From: Haloarcula rubra
Lineage (GTDB): Archaea > Halobacteriota > Halobacteria > Halobacteriales > Haloarculaceae
DNA: 64,000 nucleotides
NCBI RefSeq assembly: GCF_019599465.1
Contig: NZ_RKLR01000013.1
Location: forward strand, 1-64,000
Direction: 5' to 3'
The notes beneath the pieces are model-generated. The model did not search any database. It had not been told where the DNA came from and was given only the letters and a program-made list of their open reading frames with translations. The position numbers and the translations under genes are program-made. This document shows, piece by piece, positions 43,980-52,758 of this stretch (within the stretch, counting starts at the first letter, position 1; every line of letters starts with the position of its first letter).

Positions 43980-46088
43980 TCAGAGTTTCTCGGCGTTCCG
44001 GGCCTGTTCCGTGCGGCGCCGTGCCTGTTCGAGGCGGCGCCCAGCGGCGTTGGCCAGCGGGTCCGGCAGGTCGTCGCTCGCCTCGGCGAGGCGGGTCGCC
44101 ACTCGCTGGAGTCGCTCGGCGACGGCGTCGAGTCGCTGGTCGGCACCGTTCCCGTCGCCGGCCCGCGCCCGTTCCGCCGCCTTCCGGGCCGACTCGGCGA
44201 CGGCGGCGAGCGCCTGCTCCAGTCCCTGCACGGCGTTCTGCGAGCCGCCGTCTTCCACCCCGTTGCGACTATCGGCGTCCGTCTGCTGGTCGCCGTCGCC
44301 GCTGCCGTCGGCCGTCTCGGCCACCTCGCCGCGGGTCTCCTCGGCGATGTCCGCGAGGAACGTCGACAGCGACGCCTTCCCCGTGTCGGGCCGCTCGATG
44401 CGGACCGACTCCTCGGCCGCCGGGTCCGGGTTCACGCGGAACGCGCCGACGGCGTCGTCGGCGTCCCGGACCTCCGTCGTGTAGGCACCGCCGTCGTGGA
44501 CGTACACCGCGTCCGCGCCGTCGAGCGGCGAGTCGTACAGTCGGCCGGCGAAGTCGTCTTCGACCGCGAGGTCGGTCAGGTCGCTGTCGGCGTCGGCCGG
44601 GTCCAGTTCGAGTTTGCGGGCGCGCTCGTTGGCGACGGTCGGTATCTCGCCGTCGACGCCGGCCAGCGTCGGCCCGCCCTCGTCGGCGACGGCCACCTGC
44701 TCACTGTGCGGGGCTGCCCCGGCGCGGTTGACCGTCAGTCGGTGGTCGCCCGCCGGCACGTCCTGTACGGCGGCGACGCCGTCGAAGGTGGGCACCGCCT
44801 CGGGGTCGCTCTCCAGCAGCGCGAACGCCTCGACGGTCGACGACTGCGTGGTCAGGCCCTCGTCCTCCGGGGCGTCGCCGCTCGGGACGGCCTCGGAGAT
44901 GCTCGCGACGATAGTGTTGATAGGGGCCGCCTCGCCGATGGCGTCGTAGCGCTCGGCGAGCGCCGCGCGGTGGTTCGGTTCGGAGATGTCCGCCGCCGGG
45001 TTCTCGTACCGTGGCTGGCCCCACGGCGCGCCCGTCGTCGTGATGTGGCCAGCGATGGCGTCCTCGCCGAACTCCGGGACGGCGAACTCGAAGCTCAACT
45101 GCGGCCCCGTGAAGTCCGTGATAGACTCTATCTCGCCGGTCGGGACGAGGTCGTACTCGACGTCGGCCTCGTCGCCGCCCTCGCGTTCGGCGTGTTTGAA
45201 CACGAGTCCCGTCGACCGGTCGGGGAGGTCCGTCGGCGGCGACGAGAGCGAGTCCAGCGAGCGCACCGTCAGGGCCTCGTCGACGAGGTCCGAACGCTCG
45301 ACGGACGGGAGGTCTGGGTGGTCGTACAGCGGAGCCCCCTCGTACTCGGGGACGACGTAGGGCAGTCGGTGACCCTCGTCACGCGGCAACCCGTAGGCGA
45401 AGGGGATGGCGGCCACGTCCTCCAGCGTCTCGATGGCGCTGTTGGTGATGTCCGCGAAGGACCCGTCCTCCGGGAGTCGCTGGAACTCGTCGGCGGAGTC
45501 GTTGACCGACAGCGCGCTGGAGTGCGAGCCCAGTTCCGAGAGGATGCGCGGCACCCCCTCCGGGTCCGGGTCGAGGAACTCGTTGTTGGGCACCTTCCGG
45601 GAGTGGGAGCTGGCGACGTACAGCTGTGGCTCGTCGGTCTCCGTGTCCACGAAGACGTGCAGCACTTCCCAGTCGTGCCAGTGGAAGTTGGTCGTGAACT
45701 GGTCGAACGCGGAGTACAGCCAGAACTGGACGACCGCCAGCGGCGAGTCCTCGTACTCGACGGCGTGGTAGAACACCGTCGGGTTCGGCGGTTGCTCGCC
45801 CGTGAACCGCTCGTGGTAGCCGTCGAAGGCGTCGAACCCGTCGACGACCGTCTCGCCGTCGCGTTCGCTCGTGTACGGTCGCGGGTCCGTCGGGAACCAC
45901 GGTTCGTTCTCGTCGAAGTACAGGGTGGGTGCGAAGCGGGTGGCGAGTTCGCTGGCACGGTCGGCGTCCACCTCGCTCGCGTCGCTGTCCTCGCCGCCTT
46001 CGAGGACCGAACAGCCGGCGACCGAGGCCGCCCCGACGCCCGCCAGCGACGCGAGGAGCGTCCGTCGGTCGAGTGTCGACTCAGACAT
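43980..46088 (-). CDS. Large Tat lipoprotein with NLP/Vps62-like domain and helical tail
   Basis: A 702-residue protein with Tat motif DRRTLL and a lipobox ending at Cys26 (SVAGC), so it is probably anchored on the outside of the membrane. Residues ~48-240 hold FAPTLYFDENEPWFP and HWHDWE (136-141), similar in layout to the HxHDWE-bearing necrosis-inducing (NLP) and Vps62 jelly-roll proteins. Beta-rich middle regions follow, then a C-terminal Ala/Glu/Arg coiled coil from about residue 620. Function unknown. Confidence 0.75.
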   Translation of the reverse strand: MSESTLDRRTLLASLAGVGAASVAGCSVLEGGEDSDASEVDADRASELATRFAPTLYFDENEPWFPTDPRPYTSERDGETVVDGFDAFDGYHERFTGEQPPNPTVFYHAVEYEDSPLAVVQFWLYSAFDQFTTNFHWHDWEVLHVFVDTETDEPQLYVASSHSRKVPNNEFLDPDPEGVPRILSELGSHSSALSVNDSADEFQRLPEDGSFADITNSAIETLEDVAAIPFAYGLPRDEGHRLPYVVPEYEGAPLYDHPDLPSVERSDLVDEALTVRSLDSLSSPPTDLPDRSTGLVFKHAEREGGDEADVEYDLVPTGEIESITDFTGPQLSFEFAVPEFGEDAIAGHITTTGAPWGQPRYENPAADISEPNHRAALAERYDAIGEAAPINTIVASISEAVPSGDAPEDEGLTTQSSTVEAFALLESDPEAVPTFDGVAAVQDVPAGDHRLTVNRAGAAPHSEQVAVADEGGPTLAGVDGEIPTVANERARKLELDPADADSDLTDLAVEDDFAGRLYDSPLDGADAVYVHDGGAYTTEVRDADDAVGAFRVNPDPAAEESVRIERPDTGKASLSTFLADIAEETRGEVAETADGSGDGDQQTDADSRNGVEDGGSQNAVQGLEQALAAVAESARKAAERARAGDGNGADQRLDAVAERLQRVATRLAEASDDLPDPLANAAGRRLEQARRRTEQARNAEKL

Positions 46089-46210
46089 CTCGTCTCTCAC
46101 CCCGTCGCACGTGCCCGTCGCCGGTGGGCGGGCAGCGCTCGTCGGTTCGACGGACCGTCTGCATCATACGGCGTCGTCGGGAGCGCGAGTGAAATGTCTT
46201 CTGGGGCCGG

Positions 46211-46807
46211 TCAGTACCGCGTGAAGCCGTCCGTGTCGAGATAGTTGTGTGCGACGGTGACGGCGTGGTCGGCGTGCAGTCGCTCGGGGCCGAGCGAGAC
46301 GCGCTCGTCGGCAGCCTCGGCCAGCAACTCGGCCTCGCTCGCCGCGAAGTCGTGGTGGTCCGAGAGGACGAACACCGGGTCTGTCGGCGGCCCGACGTCG
46401 ACGACTGGGTCGCCGTCCTCGTGGAGCTGGACGACGGTCCCGTCTCGTGCTACGTCCTCCAGCGTTCCCTCGAACCCCCGGCGAGTGAGCGAGACGCCGG
46501 GCGACGTCTCGACCGGGACGTGACCGATAGCCTCCGCGCGCTCTTCGAGCGCGTTGCGGACGAGCGCCGCCGTCGACCGCTCGTCCGGGTTGAGTCGCCG
46601 CAGGTCGCTCCCCTCGAAGGTGACGGTGTACTCGTCGGCGAGGACGAGGTGCGTGCGGACGTCCTCGCGGATGTCGTGACTCAGGAAGAAGGCGCTGTTG
46701 ACACAGCGACAGAGCACGTCTAGGCGACCGGCGGCCCCGGCGAGGTCGTCGAGCGAGAAGTCGGGCGTGGTGGGTGCGTCGTGGCCGACGACGACGAACT
46801 GGCGCAT
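46211..46807 (-). CDS. trmY: tRNA pseudouridine(54) N1-methyltransferase
   Basis: A 198-residue SPOUT-class methyltransferase. The TrmY start [14 protein letters not shown] and the knot motif [11 protein letters not shown]...[13 protein letters not shown] match the family. It makes N1-methylpseudouridine at tRNA position 54, which replaces ribothymidine in archaea. ATG 46807 is family-typical. It is single, between the lipoprotein and the deacetylase genes. Confidence 0.93.
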   Translation of the reverse strand: MRQFVVVGHDAPTTPDFSLDDLAGAAGRLDVLCRCVNSAFFLSHDIREDVRTHLVLADEYTVTFEGSDLRRLNPDERSTAALVRNALEERAEAIGHVPVETSPGVSLTRRGFEGTLEDVARDGTVVQLHEDGDPVVDVGPPTDPVFVLSDHHDFAASEAELLAEAADERVSLGPERLHADHAVTVAHNYLDTDGFTRY

Positions 46808-47060
46808 ACTCGGTGGTGACTGTCGGGGCTGTTAGGTGTGTCGAGACGGCCGGGACGACAGCGGACCACTCGAAGACGTCGGGGTGCCAGTCGTCGTTTA
46901 CAGACGACGGCGCACGGTCGGTGGACCGACACCGCTCCGGTCGGCCACCGGTAATCCGAGGTTGTCCCGTGGCTAGTTCTGATAAGTGCGCCTTTCGAAT
47001 CCGGGCTAGTGACAACGTCAGAATAACAATCAGCACGACTCCGTATACCTGCGACAGACC

Positions 47061-48395
47061 ATGACGGAGTCGAACGGGGCTTCACGACGGCTGTTTCTTC
47101 GACGAACCGGCAGTGTACTGGGTGTCGTCGGTAGCCTCTATCACACATCTGACATCGCTCGCGGACACGACGACGAGGACGAAGACGACGACCGGGAGCG
47201 GGACCGGGAACGGGACGCCGCCGTCGACGAGTTGCGAACGGCGTTCGCCAGCCCGGACCGATACGTCGACGTCGGGGACCGCGTCGACGACTTCGAAGAT
47301 CTCGACGAGTGGGATGTCGAGAACGGGTCGCTCAACGTCGAAGAGAGGGACGTCTATCAGGGCACCCAGTCGGCGCGGCTATCCCTGGAGTCCGGCGATG
47401 GCGGGACGCTCGAAATCAGTCGCGAGTTCGACGACGACCTCGACCTCTCGGACCGGTCGCTCTCGCTGGCGCTCAAACTCGAAGCGCCCGAGGTCGAGCA
47501 GTTGACCGTCACCGTCGAGGACGACGACGGCGACGAAGTGCGGATGCGCCGCCGGACCATCACGCCGACCTACGGGTGGTTCCGTCTAGACCTCGGCATC
47601 ACGGGGGTCGACGGCGACCCGGACCTCGCGGAGGTCGAGGAGATTCGGCTCAGCATGAACCAGGACTACGGACGCCCCATCGAACTGTTGGTCGACGACC
47701 TCCGCGCGACCGAACGCGGCGACGGCGGCTACGTCGTCCTGACCTTCGACGATACAGAGGCGTCCCAGTACACCCGGGCGTTCCCCGTGATGGACGAGTA
47801 CGACTTCCCCGGGTTCGCGGCCGTCAATCCCGACCGAGTGGGGGACGACGACTACCTCTCGGTCGACCAACTCCGCGACCTGCAGGACGCCGGGTGGGAG
47901 ATCGGGAGCCACACGGTCGACCACGAACGGCTCACGGAACTCGAGACCGACGCGATTCGTTCACAGGTCCGCGACGCCAAAGCGTGGCTCCTCGACAACG
48001 GGTTCGAGGACGGCGCCAGCAGTTTCGTCTATCCGTGGGGCAGCAACGACCCGCGGACGCGCGACGTCGTCGAGAACTACCACTATCTGGCGTTCACGGA
48101 CGGGAGCAACACGCACGGCCACCAACTCGGCGGGCCGCTGACCGTCGGCCGCATCTTCGCCGAGGAACGGGACCGGGTCGATGACGCAATCGAGTTGGCC
48201 GCTGAGTACGACCAGCTCGTCGTCCTCGCCTACCACGAGATCGGCGACGAGGACTGGATCAGCGAGGCAGGGTTCCGCAACCAGATGCGACGAATCGACG
48301 AGACCGACGACGTAGAGGTGGTCACCCCGTCGTACCTCCTGACCGACCTGTTCGACCCGCCGGTGTTCGAGTCCGACGACGGCCTCTTCGACTGA
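47061..48395 (+). CDS. Tat-exported polysaccharide deacetylase-like protein
   Basis: A 444-residue protein with a Tat signal (RRLFLRRTG), an extremely acidic linker (residues ~36-60), a beta-sandwich carbohydrate-binding-like domain (about 75-215) and a NodB/CE4 deacetylase domain from about residue 220. TFDDTEAS supplies the metal Asp, SHTVDHERL the His-x3-His pair, and YPWGSNDPR the second acid. Likely removes acyl groups from extracellular polysaccharide or glycans. Confidence 0.86.
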   Translation: MTESNGASRRLFLRRTGSVLGVVGSLYHTSDIARGHDDEDEDDDRERDRERDAAVDELRTAFASPDRYVDVGDRVDDFEDLDEWDVENGSLNVEERDVYQGTQSARLSLESGDGGTLEISREFDDDLDLSDRSLSLALKLEAPEVEQLTVTVEDDDGDEVRMRRRTITPTYGWFRLDLGITGVDGDPDLAEVEEIRLSMNQDYGRPIELLVDDLRATERGDGGYVVLTFDDTEASQYTRAFPVMDEYDFPGFAAVNPDRVGDDDYLSVDQLRDLQDAGWEIGSHTVDHERLTELETDAIRSQVRDAKAWLLDNGFEDGASSFVYPWGSNDPRTRDVVENYHYLAFTDGSNTHGHQLGGPLTVGRIFAEERDRVDDAIELAAEYDQLVVLAYHEIGDEDWISEAGFRNQMRRIDETDDVEVVTPSYLLTDLFDPPVFESDDGLFD

Positions 48396-48821
48396 GCGGC
48401 GAGTTTTTGTTTCCGGTCACCGGAACGTGACCGGTCCGTGTACAACAGTTTCGATGAGGGCAGGCAGATTGGCGGAGACGCCCCTCGGATTCGCGACTCG
48501 AAGGCACGCCGTCGACACAGCGACAGCAGACGTGGGGTGGCCAACGACGTCGTCGGCAGCGGTGTTCTGGCCAAGGTGCGCTTTAGCACCTGTGTCCGTG
48601 CCATACACGATGTTGGCCAGACCGACGGGTATAGTGCTACGTCGAGGGCGTGACGGAAAGTCGAAACACCGTCCCCTATCGAGGAGGAAACGTGGTGTTC
48701 GGATCCGGCGATTCCCGATACAGGTCGGTGACCGAACGATGCCCAGGAAACTCTCTGTCTGGGGATTACGCAGGTGAAGGAAAGTAGTCGAAACCGGTCC
48801 TGATGGACTGAATGGATGGTG
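48396..48821. other. Intergenic region with overlapping palindromes after the deacetylase
   Basis: A T-run (48403-48408) follows the stop and may terminate transcription. TTCCGGT-C-ACCGGAA (48411-48425) and GGTCAC-CGGAAC-GTGACC (48415-48432) overlap. The remaining ~390 bp have open frames on both strands but none with normal composition or a good start, and may be decayed coding DNA. Confidence 0.4.
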
Positions 48822-49907
48822 TTAGAGCGACAGCGACTGGTTCACCACAGCAACACCGTTCAGATTAACATTGACGAATGTCCGGCCGTCGATATTCGCG
48901 ACGTTGGATGGTTGCGTGTTCACGGAAACCGTGAGGCGGTTCTCTGGTGTAGCTGCAAGGTAGAGAGTATCACCGCCGCTAATCGTCGAGGACGTTTGCC
49001 CGAAGGCACTACCGTCGGCGAAAGAGAGACTACCAGAGATATTCGATGGGAGTGACCCGTCGCCCTCGATGTCTATGGCGACGTACTTCGGGTCATCGCC
49101 GCCGGCAGGGCGTGCGGTGAACGTGACCGCGTCTGCCCTGGCAGTCGAAAGCCACGATGGTTCCGATACAGAAGTCGAACCGACCGCCTTGGTTGCGAAC
49201 GAGAACTCTGTGTCGGTCGAGCGGTCGTTCCGAGAAAAGGTCATATCGTATTTCAGATCGACTATGCGGCCGTCTTCTGTCAGGAGAACAGTGCCACTGT
49301 AAGAGTCGATAGTGTCGATAGCCCGGCGTCGGAATCGCTCTGTCAGCGAGGCATCGTCTGCTTCGGCCCGAATCAACAGACTGCCGTTCTGTTCGACGGC
49401 GTCGGTCGGCGTATAGTTGCCTGCTTCGATATGCCGACGGAGACGGCGGATCTGTGAGACAGCATCGCGGTTGACTGTCGGATCGACAGTGAAGTGGAAC
49501 TCACCGTCGTTTGCACTCGCGAACCCGATATCTCCGTTTTTGTAGAACGACCGGTTGGACGTGTTCGAAGAGACCTGTTCCTGATGAATACTGTTCGATC
49601 CAATCTCGACCGTCGTCTGCGTGAGACGACTCCCCTCCACAGACTCCATCTCGATGGTATACTGTTCACCGAGCAACTGACGTTGGTGGCTCGTCACCAC
49701 ATCAGCCGAGACGTCATCGCCGGTTACTCCGTCGGGAAAAGAAACATCCTCCAGCGTTGGTTCGGGCGTCGCAGTCGGTGTATCGGTCGGCGTCTCTGTC
49801 GGGGTCGAGGTATCTGTATCAGTCTCGGTCGTGGAAGAATCGCTCCCACTGGAACAACCAGCGAGCAAAGACGTTCCGACAGCAGCGAGATACGTTCTAC
49901 GTTGCAT
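48822..49907 (-). CDS. Haloarchaeal lipoprotein (DUF7537-like)
   Basis: A 361-residue protein with MQRRTYLAAVGTSLLAGC: Tat-like RR and a lipobox Cys18, followed by a Thr/Pro/Glu-rich linker typical of surface lipoproteins. The body is beta-rich with many N-x-S/T sites, reminiscent of LolA/LppX-like convex folds, and I recall such proteins as DUF7537. GC content is lower than neighbours. Its TATA box lies close to the ATG. Confidence 0.78.
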   Translation of the reverse strand: MQRRTYLAAVGTSLLAGCSSGSDSSTTETDTDTSTPTETPTDTPTATPEPTLEDVSFPDGVTGDDVSADVVTSHQRQLLGEQYTIEMESVEGSRLTQTTVEIGSNSIHQEQVSSNTSNRSFYKNGDIGFASANDGEFHFTVDPTVNRDAVSQIRRLRRHIEAGNYTPTDAVEQNGSLLIRAEADDASLTERFRRRAIDTIDSYSGTVLLTEDGRIVDLKYDMTFSRNDRSTDTEFSFATKAVGSTSVSEPSWLSTARADAVTFTARPAGGDDPKYVAIDIEGDGSLPSNISGSLSFADGSAFGQTSSTISGGDTLYLAATPENRLTVSVNTQPSNVANIDGRTFVNVNLNGVAVVNQSLSL

Positions 49908-49930
49908 GCATTTTCAGGCCTCCATCCAAT

Positions 49931-49939
49931 TATATAAAA
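49931..49939 (-). promoter_or_regulatory. TATA box of the lipoprotein gene
   Basis: TATATAAAA on the plus strand (TTTTATATA on the coding strand) lies 24-32 nt before the ATG at 49907. This matches the spacing for a leaderless haloarchaeal transcript. Confidence 0.6.
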
Positions 49940-50216
49940 GCTGTTAATTACACTTATAATATAAAATATTACATACTGGTCGCGGTAGTGTCAGTCCTCT
50001 GTTTCAGCTATTACGTACGTCATGTACCTTGCCGCGTGGAAGGGAGGTGCCGTTCGAGTTTCCGACGGTTCCGGCGTCGCCATGGGTGGAATGCTGCAAT
50101 CAAATCCGTCGTATTCTTCTCCGAAAATCGAAATGCCGGACAGTCATCACTCGCTCCGTCATCCCCCAAACTCGTTCTCTTCGCACGGCTGTTCGACAGG
50201 AGCACCGAATCAACCC

Positions 50217-50378
50217 CTACTCGTAGCCCCGAAAAATATCGTCGTACCTGGACGGACTACCGTTGGGCGGTACGGTCTGTACTCCCGTCGTCGAGTGCGG
50301 GCAGCGTTGGAGTGGTTCGTCGCTATACTCGCCGCAGAAGTCGCGGATAAGCCGCTCGTTGGTGTCCAAGAGACTCAC
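50217..50378 (-). CDS. Possible 53-aa hypothetical protein
   Basis: A GTG at 50378 opens 53 codons ending at TAG 50217. The product (start MSLLDTNERLIRDFCGEYSD) has a plausible soluble composition and two Cys. There is no clear promoter, and support is only composition. It could be part of a decayed gene. Confidence 0.25.
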   Translation of the reverse strand: MSLLDTNERLIRDFCGEYSDEPLQRCPHSTTGVQTVPPNGSPSRYDDIFRGYE

Positions 50379-50441
50379 GGAGACCGCCCGTAGGGCGGCC
50401 GCTAACTGTCAGGAAACCCATAAAAGAGGGTTTGTAGGTAG

Positions 50442-50514
50442 TGGGCCGGCGCGAATTCGAATCGCGGTTACGGCCACCCGAAGGCCGAAGGATACCAGGC
50501 TACCCCACCGGCCC
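50442..50514 (-). tRNA. tRNA-Pro (anticodon CGG)
   Basis: Acceptor GGGCCGG pairs with CCGGCCC. The anticodon stem CGGCC/GGCCG encloses loop TTCGGGT, giving anticodon CGG. The T-arm CGCGA-TTCGAAT-TCGCG is canonical. 73 nt, no intron, CCA not encoded. It reads CCG proline codons. Confidence 0.95.
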
Positions 50515-50617
50515 GTGCGATAGCATCTGAAGGAAGGCGAGGGCGATTTTTAACCCTTCCGGAACGGCCGAGCGGTCGTGGGTCACCGGCACGGCCGACC
50601 CCTCGAAATGGCAGAAG

Positions 50618-50657
50618 ATATTTACCCGAGTGTAGTTACTCACGAGTTGAGTAACTA
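50618..50657 (+). promoter_or_regulatory. Palindromic promoter of the sulfoquinovose-synthase-like gene
   Basis: GATATTTA (50618-50625) is a TATA-like box. TAGTTACTCA (50633-50642) and TGAGTAACTA (50648-50657) are perfect 10-bp inverted arms with a 5-nt spacer. The second arm ends on the A of the ATG at 50657. The expected transcription start falls inside the palindrome, so it is best read as an operator for a dimeric regulator. Confidence 0.6.
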
Positions 50658-51826
50658 TGAGCATCCTCGTCACCGGGGCCGACGGCTACATCGGCTGGCC
50701 CACCGCCTTGCGCATCGCGAACCGAACCGACAACCGTGTCCTCCTCGTGGACAACTTCGCCCGCCGTGAGTGGGTCGAAGAGGTCGGCGCGACCAGCGCC
50801 ACACCGGTCGCGTCCATCGACGAGCGCATCCGCGCCGCCGAGGAGACGCTCGGCGTCTCGAACATGTCCTTCGTCGAGGGCGACCTGACCGAGCGAGCGT
50901 TCGTCGACGAACTCCTGCAGGTCCACGAACCGGAAACCATCGTCCACGCGGCCGCCCAGCCCTCCGCGCCGTACTCGCAGATCAACGGCGAGCGGGCCAA
51001 CTACACCCAGCACAACAACATGCAGGCCACGCGGAACCTGCTGTGGGGCCTCGAAGAGCACGACCTCACAGATACGCACTTCGTCGAGACGACGACGACG
51101 GGCGTCTACGGCGCGCCGGAGTTCCCCATCCCCGAGGGCGGCGCGACGATGGAGAATCAGGGCGAGGCCGACGACGTGCCCTTCCCGGCGATGGCTGGGA
51201 GCTGGTACCACCTCACGAAGTCCCACGACGCGGCCAACATGCGACTGGCCCACAAGCAGTTCGACATCCCCATCTCGGACGTGCGCACGGCCATCACCTA
51301 CGGCACCGAGACCGAGGAGACCCGGGAGGACGACCGACTGAAGACCCGCTTCGACTTCGACTACTACTTCGGGACCGTCGGCCACCGCTTCTGCGCCCAA
51401 GCCGTCGCCGGCTACCCGGTCACCGTCTACGGCAAGGGCGAACAGCGCAAACCGTTCGTCTCGCTCGAGGACGCTGTCGAAGGCCTCGCACAGCTCGCAC
51501 TCGGCGACGCCGACGACCGACCCGACGGCCTGACCGTCTACAATCAGGTCACGCGGGCCATCAGCATCGTCGAGATAGCCGAGACCATCGCCGACGTGGG
51601 GAGCGAGTTCGAGTTGGACGTGGCCGTCGAGCACTTCGAGAACCCGCGCGACGAGGACGAGACCCACAAGATGGAGATCGAGAACGAGCGCTACGACGAC
51701 CTCATCGGCGGGCAGGCTCAGACCTTCGAGGAAGGCGTCGAGGACATCTTCGAGACGCTGACGCGGTACACCGAGACCATCGAGTCCCACGAGGACCGCT
51801 TCCTGCCGGGCGTCCTAGAGGAATGA
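50657..51826 (+). CDS. UDP-sulfoquinovose synthase-like epimerase (SQD1/Agl3-like)
   Basis: A 389-residue extended SDR. It shares SQD1-specific features: VDNFARREW after strand 2, TPVASIDERI, AAQPSAPYSQ, NYTQHNNMQAT, SSWYHLTK-like SWYHLTKSHDAAN with the active Tyr and Lys, and the late YGKGEQRKPFVSLED. SQD1 builds UDP-sulfoquinovose from UDP-glucose and sulfite. In haloarchaea this could feed sulfated glycolipid or S-layer glycan synthesis. ATG 50657 overlaps the palindrome. It overlaps the next gene by ATGA. Confidence 0.87.
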   Translation: MSILVTGADGYIGWPTALRIANRTDNRVLLVDNFARREWVEEVGATSATPVASIDERIRAAEETLGVSNMSFVEGDLTERAFVDELLQVHEPETIVHAAAQPSAPYSQINGERANYTQHNNMQATRNLLWGLEEHDLTDTHFVETTTTGVYGAPEFPIPEGGATMENQGEADDVPFPAMAGSWYHLTKSHDAANMRLAHKQFDIPISDVRTAITYGTETEETREDDRLKTRFDFDYYFGTVGHRFCAQAVAGYPVTVYGKGEQRKPFVSLEDAVEGLAQLALGDADDRPDGLTVYNQVTRAISIVEIAETIADVGSEFELDVAVEHFENPRDEDETHKMEIENERYDDLIGGQAQTFEEGVEDIFETLTRYTETIESHEDRFLPGVLEE

Positions 51827-52758
51827 CGACCGACGTCCTCGTCACGGGTGGCTGTGGCTACATCGGGAGCGACCTGATTCCGCGCCTCCAGGCCGACGGC
51901 CGGGTGGGCGAGGTGGTCGTCCTCGACAGTCTCACCTCGGGGTCGCCGCGGGCCCTGATGGGTGCCGTCGACGGCAATCTGGAGTTCCGCCGCGGCGACG
52001 TCCGCGAGTACGGCGACGTCGAGAGCGCCATGCGCGGCGTCGACACCGTCGTCCACCTGGCTGCCATCACCGGCGCGTCCAGCACCCGCGACCGGCGCGA
52101 GGAGACGGTCGCGGTCAACTACGACGGCACCGAGAACGTCCTGAAGGCCGCCGGGAAGTTGGGCGTCGAGAACGTCGTCTTCGCCTCCTCGTGTAACGTC
52201 TATGGCCGGGCGACCAGCACGGACATCGACGAGACGGTCACGCCCGACCCCATCAACCCCTACGCCGAGACAAAACTCGACTCCGAGACCCTGCTGCGGG
52301 AGTACTGCGAGGAGTTCGGCATGGACGGCACCGCCCTGCGGATGGCGACGAACTTCGGCTACTCGCCGGGTGTCCGGTTCAACCTCGTCGTGAACTACTT
52401 CGTGTTCCGGGCGCTCACCGGGCGCACGCTCACCGTCTACGGCGACGGGTCGAACTGGCGGCCGTTCATCCACGTCTCCGACGCCGCCCGCGCCTACAAA
52501 CACGCCGCGCTCGAACCGGGCGAGTGGGACGAGACGGTGTACAACGTCGGGAGTTCCGACGCCAACTACCAGATTTCGGAGATAGCCGACGTCGTCGACG
52601 AGGAGGTCGGCGCCGTCGACATCACCTACCTCGAAGACGAACACCCCGGCCCCTCGTACCACGTCAATTTCGACCGACTTCGCAGAACAGGCTTCGAACC
52701 GCAGACCACCCTCCGCGAGGGGGTTCGCGACCTCGCACGGAGATTCACCGATGCCTGA
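51823..52758 (+). CDS. NAD-dependent sugar epimerase/dehydratase 1
   Basis: A 311-residue extended SDR with GGCGYIG at residues 9-15, SSCNVYG and the catalytic Tyr-x3-Lys in PYAETK. It acts on an NDP-sugar, probably by 4-epimerisation or 4,6-dehydration. Coupled by ATGA to the sulfoquinovose-synthase-like gene and overlapping the next gene by 8 nt, so three epimerases form one operon. Substrate not deducible. Confidence 0.87.
   Translation: MTTDVLVTGGCGYIGSDLIPRLQADGRVGEVVVLDSLTSGSPRALMGAVDGNLEFRRGDVREYGDVESAMRGVDTVVHLAAITGASSTRDRREETVAVNYDGTENVLKAAGKLGVENVVFASSCNVYGRATSTDIDETVTPDPINPYAETKLDSETLLREYCEEFGMDGTALRMATNFGYSPGVRFNLVVNYFVFRALTGRTLTVYGDGSNWRPFIHVSDAARAYKHAALEPGEWDETVYNVGSSDANYQISEIADVVDEEVGAVDITYLEDEHPGPSYHVNFDRLRRTGFEPQTTLREGVRDLARRFTDA

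Larger units (their letters stand above)
49908..50441. other. Low-GC intergenic region, possible 53-aa frame
   Basis: About 530 bp, with an exceptionally AT-rich first 80 bp. The only weak gene candidate is a minus-strand frame at 50217-50378, described separately. The middle shows no good start, RNA fold or terminal inverted repeats, so I could not prove an insertion remnant. Confidence 0.4.

Noticed and set aside
48427-48777. 116-residue plus-strand frame after the deacetylase gene
   Set aside because: Basic, mixed composition, no start signal, and equally long frames on the other strand; more likely non-coding or decayed.
50022-50393. 123-residue plus-strand frame in the gap before tRNA-Pro
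   Set aside because: Composition (Ser/Pro/Arg-rich, weakly acidic) does not fit this genome and there is no promoter or known motif.
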